26,443 bases of DNA, from contig LUCW03002239.1 in NCBI GenBank assembly GCA_001586965.3, positions 112,501-138,943 on the forward strand, read 5' to 3'. Positions 1 to 10,221 of this stretch are shown piece by piece; the first letter of the stretch is position 1; each line of letters starts with the position of its first letter. A program made the position numbers and the translations under genes. Source of the stretch: Sphaeroforma sirkka (Eukaryota > Opisthokonta > Ichthyosporea > Ichthyophonida). A model generated the notes under the pieces. That model ran no database searches and was not told the DNA's origin. It worked only from the letters and a program-made list of their open reading frames with translations.

Positions 1-1935
1 GATTGATTAAAAGGAGACAATTCTTACGCTACCTCGGGATTGATTACCCTTCGCTGGAAAAATGCCAACCATCACAGTCCCTCTATGAAATTGAAGTAAG
101 CTGTTATAAAGTAACTTGTACTAAGCAGGTGTCTGTTACGAATTTAGCTGTTTTAAAGTAACTATACTAAACAGGTGTCTGCTACGAGTTTAAAGGAAAC
201 ATGAGTGTAACACACATCTCACGCAATTTTTAGGGGTTGTTCGCAGAAGCATCAGGCATTGAAACTTCTGCCACCTGAACATGAAGTTCCGCGATTGGAG
301 GTTCCTGGCAGGTATCATATAAATCTCGGGTTGAGTTTATTTTGAATGATTGAAATGGAGTTATAGTCTGTTACCACAGGCTGTCAAGCAGATAGTCACG
401 AACGCTGAATCGGGTCGCGCAGTATCCATGCTTTGTCGTGTCCATCCAACGATCAGGCCCGCTGTATTGTGTTCTTCGTACATATATTATTTTTGCTCTA
501 TGCATAGTGGCAGTGGCACTAGCTTGTGGCAGGAGAAGCAATTGTTCTATTTTTTCTCTAGTCTAGAGTTGTATATGAACACTATTCATAGTTTTCTTGT
601 CACGCCAACGACAAAAGCTCTATCACACTCTGTATGATCTATCCTATTTATAAAGCAAAAATGAGAATGCCGATGTCCACTGCCCAGACTTCTGACTTCA
701 ATATTCCTTTTTCGTTTGAAATGTAAACGTTTATTATGCTATCATGCTCTATTGGAGCAGCTTGTCCTTTTTACGTTGAAAACGTATGAAGGACACATAT
801 CATCACTTTTGCGTGTGCGTTAAACGTGATTTCGTTTTTGGTGCAAAACCAAAACAAAACGAGTTGACGTTATTTTGTATTAAAAAAAAAAATAGCTCAG
901 ACTTCAAATGGCCATTTGTTGAATTATCGCCAGCAGTCCAGCCAGTCTGATGTGAGTGATCGCTTTATTATGACTCTGATCGTTTTGGTCTTTTGGACCA
1001 ATATGAATATTGTCATCACATTTTTTTTTTAAATAATACATTCATCAATAGTATATGTACTTTACTGTATGTACATACATACATACAAAATACATATAGT
1101 GGGCTGTGGGTGAGGGGCGTGGCCCTGTGCCCTGTGTCAGGGCCCTCAGGGTGCAAGGGCGCCCTCACTGTAGCGGACGACTTTATAGTTTTTAAATAAC
1201 GACTGTATTATTTCATTGTTTTAAACTCTATACTATTTATACTGTACTTGCGGGTCTAACTCTCTTGGGGCCGGGACATTTATTTACAAATAGCCTTGCT
1301 TACTTTTTTTAGAAAATGGGCCAGGTATGGCCTGGGGACCGGTGGGTGTGGTCAATTGGTCAATAAATACTGGTTGAATAGTGGGGCGTGGAAATTCTTT
1401 CAAAAAAAGAATCATATTTTGGGTTCAGATTATTCAGAAAACCTACTTGTGGTTCCGTGGTTCGTAAGGTCCGATGGGTCCGTGGGAGTGTGAGGAATAA
1501 CCTACTAATATTGGTCGGAAACGGTTGCACTCGATTTCGACAAAGTCATCACCGTATGCTTTATATGCATATATACGATGGAGCACGTACGGGTTAAAGC
1601 ACAGAGAGGCTTCTAAAGGAGCTATACTAATAGTATATACTAACTGTAGACTGTTGTGAGTGAGACGAGAATCCCTACCACTACTTGAAGAAGGATCAGA
1701 ACCTTTTCCGCTCTACTTCTCGGTGTCTGTGTACAAAGCAGTTTACCTCGTAATTTAGACAGTTGCTAGATTCGCATACTCTCGGGCACTAGAGTTGATT
1801 TCAAAGTCACGAAGGTCACCTACAGGGGTCTGTATCACTAAAATATATATAGCCGGTCGTAGCAAGGTGTAGGTAGTCTATTAGCGATCACATAGTATAA
1901 CTTGAGAGTGAGGGAGGCATCCCACCTACGTTATA
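1..1935. other. Intergenic region upstream of the HSF gene
   Basis: No open frame here looks like a recognisable protein and I see no RNA gene. It holds a short direct repeat (99-191), a GC-rich block around 1100-1185 standing out from AT-rich surroundings, and a TATA-like stretch near 1842-1851, about 90 bases before the HSF start codon. The promoter reading is inference only. Confidence 0.5.
99..191. repeat. Two-copy direct repeat, 46-47 bp
   Basis: Copies at about 99-145 and 146-191 share the core AAGCAGGTGTCTG / AAACAGGTGTCTG and a common flank (AGCTGTT..AAAGTAACT). They are adjacent and diverged by several substitutions. Confidence 0.8.
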
Positions 1936-2642
1936 ATGGGTGCAACGGGCACGTTAGCTGCCGATGGCAAGTCGGCGAAGGCCCTGGCTCAGCCTACGCC
2001 ATTCCTACGTAAGCTGTACCACATGGTGGACGATGCGAATTCAAACAACTGCATAGGCTGGAACGATCAGGGCGATGGGTTCAATCTAGTTAATGCCGAG
2101 TCGTTCGCTAAGGACATACTGCCACACTACTTCAAGCACAATAACTTTGCAACGTTTGTGCGGCAATTGAACATGTATGACTTCAGCAAGGTCATGGCTC
2201 CGCAGAAGGGCATTGTTCAGCCGGGAGAGTTTCATGCATGGCGCTTTACACATCCCAGCTTCAGACGCGGGCACCCTGAGTTGCTAGTCAACATACACAG
2301 AAAGACCCACTCCACCACGGCCAATAAGGTGAAAGTGGAATCAAGTGTGGATGTCGATGAACTTGCTAAACAGGTATGCAACAGTGTGTCCTTGGATAGT
2401 TAGCTATGTGTATGTTACATTGGGGAGTGCTTTGATGTGGATGCGTGTGCAGGCTGGGATAGTGCTATCACACTCGATGTTGTGCGTGTGTACGAAAAAT
2501 CCTTGAATACATAGAGCCGGTCTGTTCAACTCGGTGAGTTGGATTTTGTTGCGCTGTGTTATTGCTGATTTAGCTTTCTGTAGAGGCAGGTGTACAGTCG
2601 TCATACCAAATATATGTAGATATGTAAATGTATACAGGCATA

Positions 2643-2686
<44 letters not shown>

Positions 2687-2810
2687 TATACATAGTATGA
2701 ATAACGCATATATATTGTGAATATATACGTCATTAGGGAGGGAGTCGATTACAACATGTCGATTAAAGCGTTACCATTAGAGACACTGCCGCAGTAAATA
2801 ATAATCAGAG

Positions 2811-2856
<46 letters not shown>

Positions 2857-3514
2857 TATTATATATATATATACATATATATATGTATACTTCTATATTT
2901 ATATGCTTATACATTTATATACATATTTATTTAGATATACATATATTTATATACGTATATATATTAATATTTATATATATTTGTGTGTGTGCGTGTGTGT
3001 TCATGTTTTTATTTCTCTTATTCACATTCACTTTCATTTATATTAATTATAATTAAATATTTTTCTGTGTTTATGTATATCTACTTTTGACATTCATTTC
3101 TATGTTAGTCATATATATTCGCGAGTATATATAAATAGATATATATATATATGTGTGTGTGTGTGTTAGTGTATGTATGTATGTATGTATGTATGTATGT
3201 ATGTATACATGTATATATATATGTATGTGTGTGTGTGTGCGTTTGCGGTTGCTTGTGCGTGTTCCTTTGCGTTTGTGTTTGCGTGTGCGTGTTTTTATGA
3301 GATTCATGTATTTAAGAGTCTGTATGTTCGCATGTGTTTACGTATATATATAGATATATAATATATGATGCAAGTATTCTAAATGTGTTTACATACGTAG
3401 TTTTTACATGTCCATAAGAATGTTTATTTTTTTGTTTGTGTGTGTATGTATTTGCGCATCATATTTGTACATAGATAAACTCGTACGTTTACGCACGTAT
3501 ACACTCATCGTATC

Positions 3515-3547
<33 letters not shown>

Positions 3548-3759
3548 ATATGTATGTCTGTCCGCGTATGCATGTATGTATGCATGTATGTATGTATGTA
3601 TATATATATATATATATTGCATGCTTGCCTCACATACATACATATATATTATGATGAGCACATATGCATACGCACATATATATATATGTGTGTGTGTTTT
3701 CTATTTGCATATATAAGTTCATCATATATCATCTATATTTATATAGATATGTATGTATA

Positions 3760-3805
<46 letters not shown>

Positions 3806-3873
3806 TCACACTTATATTTATATTTATACTAGGTACAAGTAAGTATGTATGTAGTTTGTATATATACTTATAA

Positions 3874-3915
<42 letters not shown>

Positions 3916-6900
3916 ATGTATATAGTAATATATATGTATATATGCGTGTGTACTTGTTTTTCTGGATATATGAATTTACATTTGAGCGTACATGTATGCA
4001 TTGTTATATGTGCGCGCTTGTGTCTTATGTATACTTAAACACACACATATATATGTATATATATATGTGTGTGTGTGTGTGGTCCTGACGAATTGGAGTT
4101 TCTCGACTGTAGCACTGGTAATCGTTCTCAACAAACTGCTACCAGGGCAGCAAATCCATCAATGGTAGTTTAATCTACACATTCCTAATCATCCTGCTTG
4201 CAACGGTTGTCAGCTGTTTAATTCGCAGTTTCGCTTCAATTACAGTTTCAACAAATAAGAACCGAAAACGAGCAGATGAAGAAAGAAGTGGCACAGCTTA
4301 AGCAGGAGACCTCCGATCTACGGTATGTGCATTTGACGTTCAAATTAGTTACTTTATATTTCTGAACCCCGACATGGTGCGTCTTGTATATTTCGTTGCC
4401 TATGGTGTGTACCAAGGATGACTGGCAATACCATCGAGAGGCCGCCATCCAGTGCAGAAGAGCTTTATGCCCATCCAAATGCTAGTGTATGCATCACGTC
4501 TCCCACTATTTAGTTAGCTGTGTATCTCTGATGTTCTGTCTAACACATTGTTCCGTAACCACCCTTTTGCACTTTTTCAGGAGTCAGAACCAGGCACTGA
4601 TGTCCTCATCTATTATGAGCATCTCTAAGTCACATGAGGTACATTCATCCATTGAAAAGATTCTGAAGTTCTTGGCAAGTGTGTATTCCCATGATTTCAT
4701 TCGCCAACAGCTGGAGAGCCAACCCAATCAGAGCAATACAATCACGCAGATGTTCCAGACGGCCACGCAACAACACGGCGCATACACACAAGCGCAAGCA
4801 CATGCACATAACAACAGCAACGTGACTGCGTATGACGAGGACACGCCCTTGTTTGGGATGAGCAAGTCTTTGGTACCCTTTGCCATTGAGTCGGTGCCCA
4901 ATGATGTGGAGATGTCCATTGAAGGCGACGGCAACGACCGCTTCATCTCGGCCGACAGCACCTCTGCACTACAACCACGGTCAACCACCCTAACCACAAC
5001 CACCAGCCACAGACCACGCACAAGCACACAGCCAGAAGTGCACATGCTGTCCAACACCAGCAGCCTAAGCGATACCAACAGCATTGATGGCGATCGCATA
5101 GGTATGGCCTCGGGCACGGGAATGAAACAGGCAAACCAGTCACGTGACAGTGCTGGGCTGAAGGCGAAAACGAGCCCAAGCACAAAAGGGAAGCAAATCA
5201 CTAGGCAGAAAAGCAACACGGCTGCAAATACAGATACAAGCTCGCTGACGGCGGACCGTAATAATCAATTGGTGCTCGCATACAGCCACCCCCACTTAGA
5301 CCTGATTCGCCAGACACAACAACATCTGCAGCTGCAGCAGATGGAGATAGACCGACAGAGAATCCAACTGCAACTGAGCATGCAGCAATCAGCCTCAAAC
5401 CAACAAAAACCGTTCGCGACAGGGCAGGGCAAGGGCGGCACACACAGCATGGGCCACGTGCAAGGGAAGAACAGCACTACGAATGGGACCGTCCCCATCG
5501 TCATGGGTGACCTCTACATGAAGCAGGACTCGGGGCTGAATAGGCTGTCCAATGACCTCGAAAGTATACACGCACAGACAGACACATTCAATAGGAACTC
5601 CGCCGATGGTCTGGTGGCTGTCAATTCATCGTTGGGCGTGAACGCACCAGGCAGTGTAGGTAACGATCCCGTCATGTACAGTGTGTCCAGTCCCACTGAG
5701 GACAACACTGAGACGGCAGACAGGAACAGCATTGGGGTTCAACGACTGAACAGTGGCAATGACGTTAGCGAACGGCGTAGCAGTACCATTAGCATGGGTG
5801 TCAGCGAAGCACTGGAGAGTACCAACAGCCTAGGCACAGGTGGTTTGAATAAGGACACAAGCACCTTGGATCGGTCCGGGTCTACGTTATCGGGTGGCCT
5901 GGGTAGGAATGGCTTGGGCATGGACATGGCGACAGCCCAGTGGCAGACGGCCCCCAATGCGAATACTGACAACCTTTTGAATACAAATGTCAATACAAAC
6001 TTCGGTAAGCAACCGCAAGGCGTACAGCTGACCCAACAACAGCAAATGCAACAGCAATACCTGAGGAACATGCAGCAACAACAGCAACTGCAACAGATGA
6101 AGGCGCAACAAAAGACCCAGCAACTGCGACAGTCGCAATCACAGCAAACCTTACAAGCACAACAAAAGATTCAACAGCAGCAGCTGCTGCACTTACTGCA
6201 GCAACAACAGCAGCACAATCAACACCTGCTACAGCAAGCCAGGCAGGGGGACGCCAAGACACAGGGCAACCAAGCGGCGTACGGGGCGTCTATGCTGCCA
6301 CTGAATGAACAGGCACAGGCTGCACGACCCACGTCTGCACACTATAGTGGCGTACAACCGGTAGTCACAACACCACCGCAGCTGAATGAAACAGGGCTGG
6401 CTCAGATGGTCGCCGGTGGAAAGGACGGCGAGTTTATATACATGCCTCTGCCGCCTTTGATGGGAGACGGCGACGCCCAGATGAACCCGCTGTTGAGCCA
6501 AATCGATGGGAATGGGGGCCTTGACATGGGGTCTAATATAGATAGCACGTTCGACATGGACGAGTACGAGAATATGTTTAATATGGCGAATGGTATAGAT
6601 CTGTCCAGCATCCCAGATTTGACTGGTGCTACCACACAACAGCAACCGGCAACGCTCAACCCCAATGCGAACCCGAATATGATCAACAATACAAGTACAA
6701 ACCCGTATGCTGGTTCCGATGGACTTCTAAGCTCAAGTCCGTCTACAAATTACAGTACCAACGGCAATATTAATAACAACATCAACCCGCACACGGATGC
6801 ACTGACACGCACGAGCACCGGAAGTAGTGTCGATATGAGAACGCTCTCGGTGCCTTCCCTGAATACGCCGCTGGAGTTGGGTCAGTCAAACGCTTCCACT

Positions 6901-7119
6901 AGCCCCGCCGCTGGTACGGGCCTGAATGTAGACGACGCTGGTCATATTCCGAACCCCAGAGCGAGGGCTGGGTCAGTCAAGTCACCCCGTTTGTCGTTAC
7001 ATAGCATACGATCGCCTGCGGCTGAGGCGCTTGAGATGGAGTCAGACACGAAGAGCGACGACGACGAGGACTTGGAGGGTATGTCACACCAACGCAAACG
7101 GAAACGAGGCGTGCAGTGA
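1936..7119 (+). CDS. HSF: Heat-shock-factor-type transcription factor, three exons, 1017 aa
   Basis: Exons are 1936-2373, 4246-4322 and 4581-7119; junctions are CAG|GTATGC..TACAG|TTT (phase 0) and CG|GTATGT..TTCAG|GAG (phase 2), and the joined frame is open. An in-frame TGA at 1909-1911 supports the start at 1936. Residues about 22-124 form the HSF winged-helix DNA-binding domain: [11 protein letters not shown], then [18 protein letters not shown] with the recognition helix, then [16 protein letters not shown]. Exon 2 and the start of exon 3 encode a heptad-rich coiled coil ([17 protein letters not shown]), the expected trimerisation region. The remaining ~800 residues are low complexity: Ser/Thr/Asn-rich, then strongly Gln-rich (densest about 6034-6237), an acidic stretch ([10 protein letters not shown]) and a terminal basic RKRKR, a likely nuclear signal. 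A nuclear activator with a Gln-rich activation region is inferred. No response-regulator domain is visible. The ATG at 4489 lies in intron 2 and is not a start. Confidence 0.95.
2374..4245 (+). other. HSF intron 1, filled with microsatellites
   Basis: This 1872-base intron starts GTATGC and ends TTACAG. From about 2641 to 4080 it is a mosaic of long (TA)n runs (around 2650-2685, 2813-2853, 3515-3538, 3765-3803, 3872-3894), (GT)n runs and (TATG)n/(GTAT)n tetranucleotide tracts. Many overlapping reading frames rich in Tyr, Ile, Val and Cys arise only from these repeats and are not genes. Confidence 0.9.
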
Positions 7120-7806
7120 GCCAGTCACATTGACGGAGCACAAACTATGCTAGCACTCCATCCACCGACATACAATGACCGCGTTCATTATTAGGCAATT
7201 ACCGTACGCGCCAGAGAGACACTATGGTCTGGCTCGCCTGAACATCTGAAACCCGTTTAGGGTGCCACCTTACCTGCTATGCACGATAGGATATGCAACC
7301 ATGCATTGCTAGGATGCACGGGATCACTAGAGCCCTGGGTGCTCTGAAAATTCGGATTCTTCAACTTGTGAGGTGTGGGCACTGGGTGACATACAAGTGT
7401 ACTATTCGCCCCATCACCTGCACGGCCTGCTGCACTGGATATCCTGAGCCATGCAGTCGTATGGTCAAGCGACACTCTCGTGGCTGCAAGTGTCACATTG
7501 TCATATTATCAATATAGAGCGACAAAAAAAATATAAGTTGTCAAACATAAATCTAATCGAATCCCATACTTGAGGCGACAGATCGGCTGTTTTATATAGG
7601 TACTACAATTGGCATAGAACGATGTAGTGGTAATTAAATAGTGTTCCTTTAGATATCAGTTATCAAGTAGCACTCAATCTCTAATCAATGACCTTGGGTA
7701 GGAGACAACACACGAGTGAATAAGAAGTAAACGCTCTCGAGAGGGCAAGCCCTCGAGTACCCCCCTGTGTAAAGCTAAGAAAATGTGTTATTCTCAGTGT
7801 CAGAGC
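7120..7806. other. Downstream flank of the HSF gene
   Basis: No protein-like frame is supported. No clean AATAAA signal is visible close to the stop codon. A short imperfect inverted repeat (CTCGAGAGGGC / GCCCTCGAG) lies at about 7735-7756. Confidence 0.5.
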
Positions 7807-8422
7807 CGTTGCTAATGTCTTTGGTGCCTATCGCTACTTTTGTAATTTTTCCTCGTCAATCGTGGTCTAAGGTCTTTGGTGCCTGCTGTTACTATTATAA
7901 TTTTCCCTCATCAATTGTGGTCTAAGGGCTTTAGTACCTGCCCTAATGATATAATTTTTCCTCATCAAACGCGGTCTAAGGTCTTCGGTGTTTGCCGTAA
8001 CTGTTATAATTTTCCCTCATCAATTGTGGTCTAAAGTCTTCAGTCCCTGCCGTGCCTACCGCTACTGTTATAAGTTTTTCTCTTCTTTCGTGGTCTAAGG
8101 TCTTTGGTTTTTTCTGTTATATTTTTTACTCGTGAATTGTGGTCAAAAGTTCTTGGTGCCTGCTGTTACTGTTGAAAATATATCTCATTCAATCGTGGTC
8201 GTGATCTATGGTCTTTGGCGGCTGCCGTATCCTGTTATAAGTTTCCCTCATCAATCGTGGTCTAAGGTTTTTAGTACCTCCTGCTACTGTTATACTTCTT
8301 TCTCATCTATTGTGGTCCAAGGTCTTTGGCAGCTACCGTATCCTGTTATATGTTTCCCTCATCAATCGTGGTATAAGGTCTTCAGTGCCTGTCGATACTG
8401 CTACAATGATTTCTCGTTAAAC
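7807..8422. repeat. Degenerate 55-bp minisatellite, about 11 copies
   Basis: Successive units begin with a GTGGTCTAAGGTCTTTGGTG-like block and end with TTCCCTCATCAAT. The first full block starts at 7862; later starts are near 7917, 7971, 8026, 8090, 8139, 8195, 8257, 8312, 8368 and 8423. The usual spacing is 54-56 bases; units with spacing 49, 62 and 64 carry small indels. A more diverged copy precedes 7862. The array lies between convergent genes and any frames through it are by-products. Confidence 0.9.
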
Positions 8423-8429
8423 GTGGTCA

Positions 8430-10221
8430 TGAGGCTACTGCATTAAATGGCAGTAGTACCGTGTCACATTATGTTAGACTTATAAACACGACAAAAAAAC
8501 ATCAGTCAATGGAGTTAGCCATGGTTTCTGGCACTCGCTCAGTTCACTACTGACTTCAGTTTAATATAGTAACCCCCTCTCTTTGATCCACGACCATTCC
8601 TATCGTGTCAGGTTATGTAGAATACTGGCACTGTACGTCGCCCTGTCATCTGTGGATGTTAAAGTTCGCCACACTTCTACGCATGATTTGAGCACTTCTT
8701 TGTTGGTGCTTCTGACTCGTGTGTGTCTGTCTAAAATCTCCACTTTGATAGGATATATGGTGTAAATTTCATAGCTCATGAGATACTATCTAACCTGATA
8801 TTCGCTAACGCCACAAGTAACACTACAAACAGTGAAATAGTGCGAGACATCGTTTCTGATACTACACATGCAAAAAAAAAATCCGTGATACAGTTACTTT
8901 AGTCTGGAATTGGTTTCAATTTACAGTCTATTTGCGCGATTGATGGAAGAAGAACTGCTGAGTGAGATTAAAAATACATCCAAGGGGATAATGGAATATA
9001 TTGTCGCTATGTGCAATCAAATCATTATTCAGCTATTACACAAAACAACGTCTGTCGTGCTATTGCGAACATATCAACACTTCATATTGGTTGTTGTCTT
9101 TCAGGTATTTTGTCCTTTATTCTGAACTGGATTTCCTCTATGATACCAAAACTAAAAGTCATCAACCCTATGTATTCGTGTATGTTGGTACATTTTTTTT
9201 TCGGGAAGTACAGTCGAGTAGTTTACGCTTAAGCTGAATAACTAACAGGTTGAGGTTTAAAAATGTGCAGCTGGGTGAACGTCATCGTATTGCGGATTAA
9301 ACCAGAGGTAGAATCTCACATCTTCGCCTTTATAACCGTTCAAGGCAATACTACATATTTCTCACTGCAGCTTTTGGCACAAGTCAATTATCAAACACTG
9401 TAATTACTGCTGGACCATCCTGTTGGCTTGTGCTTAAGACACACAAGGCCCGGATTAATGACAACGAATGTTAACAGACTATCTAGTAACTCCGAGTACA
9501 GGTTTAAACAATGAGTGTCAACAATTCAAAATCTGACATTGAAGATCAAACGTTTTCTTTTGTATAGCGGCCCGTGTCAGTAGCTGTGATTCGTTTGATA
9601 TGAATAGATGGATAGCACATGCACAGCTTCCGTACAGTGATTACCAAATAGTCTTCCTTTAAGAACAATACCGTTTGGTGATATACAACACGTGCCAAAC
9701 CAGTAATTCCATACGTGATAGCGTTTATGAGGTTGGTCATGACTCGAAGATGTTGCAGTACTCCTGCTTAAGGAACAAGTGCAATCGTTACAATTCGCAA
9801 AGCTTTTAGGGCTCACCCTGACAAGCGCATCACTTTCCTAAGCGTGGCAATGAACATAACGTTAATTATCTATGGCTCTCACGTACAAGCGTATCACTTT
9901 CTTAAGCGTGCCAATGAACATACTCCTATATGGAGAACACTGCTGGATTCGGGTCGCTATTGGTTGGCGCAGTCGTCCACCACAATGTAAACATGAGAGT
10001 TCTGTCACAGCTGTTCGAATCCACAGACTAACCTGAGGCTGATCTGAAATTATGTACATTTGCTACTGCTGACAGTGCACCTCCGATGCTACTTGGGCTT
10101 GTGCTGTTATACTGCTTCCATTGATGAAGATTTGTTACTTAGCTGTGGGTGAATACTTAGGCAGATACAGATGAGCCCACTGTGCACGTTTCGGCACCTT
10201 TATCCATCTATGACTGATAAT
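8430..10221. other. Spacer between the minisatellite and the oxygenase gene
   Basis: No gene could be supported. It contains a two-copy 38-bp direct repeat at 9821-9858 and 9885-9922 (ACAAGCG.ATCACTTTC.TAAG core) and one short stretch at 9105-9188 that resembles an exon and is discussed as a low-confidence finding. Confidence 0.5.
9821..9922. repeat. Two-copy 38-bp direct repeat
   Basis: Copies at 9821-9858 and 9885-9922 match at all but three or so positions and are separated by 26 unrelated bases (offset 64). Confidence 0.85.

Noticed and set aside
1380..1720. Possible heat-shock elements upstream of the HSF gene (GAAATTC, GAAGAAGGATCAGAAC)
   Set aside because: The spacing between GAA/TTC units does not match the nGAAnnTTCn arrangement.
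4489..4580. Use of the ATG at 4489 as start of an 876-aa protein
   Set aside because: This segment is intron 2; the TTTTTCAG acceptor at 4580 joins exon 2 in phase and continues the coiled coil.
4728..6645. Several open frames antisense to HSF exon 3
   Set aside because: Shadows of the glutamine- and asparagine-rich coding strand (Leu/Cys/Val-rich antisense of CAA/CAG), with no domain similarity.
9960..10025. TTGGCGCAGTCGT and GTTCGAATCC spaced like tRNA A and B boxes
   Set aside because: Neither the D stem, T stem nor acceptor stem can pair, so no cloverleaf is possible.
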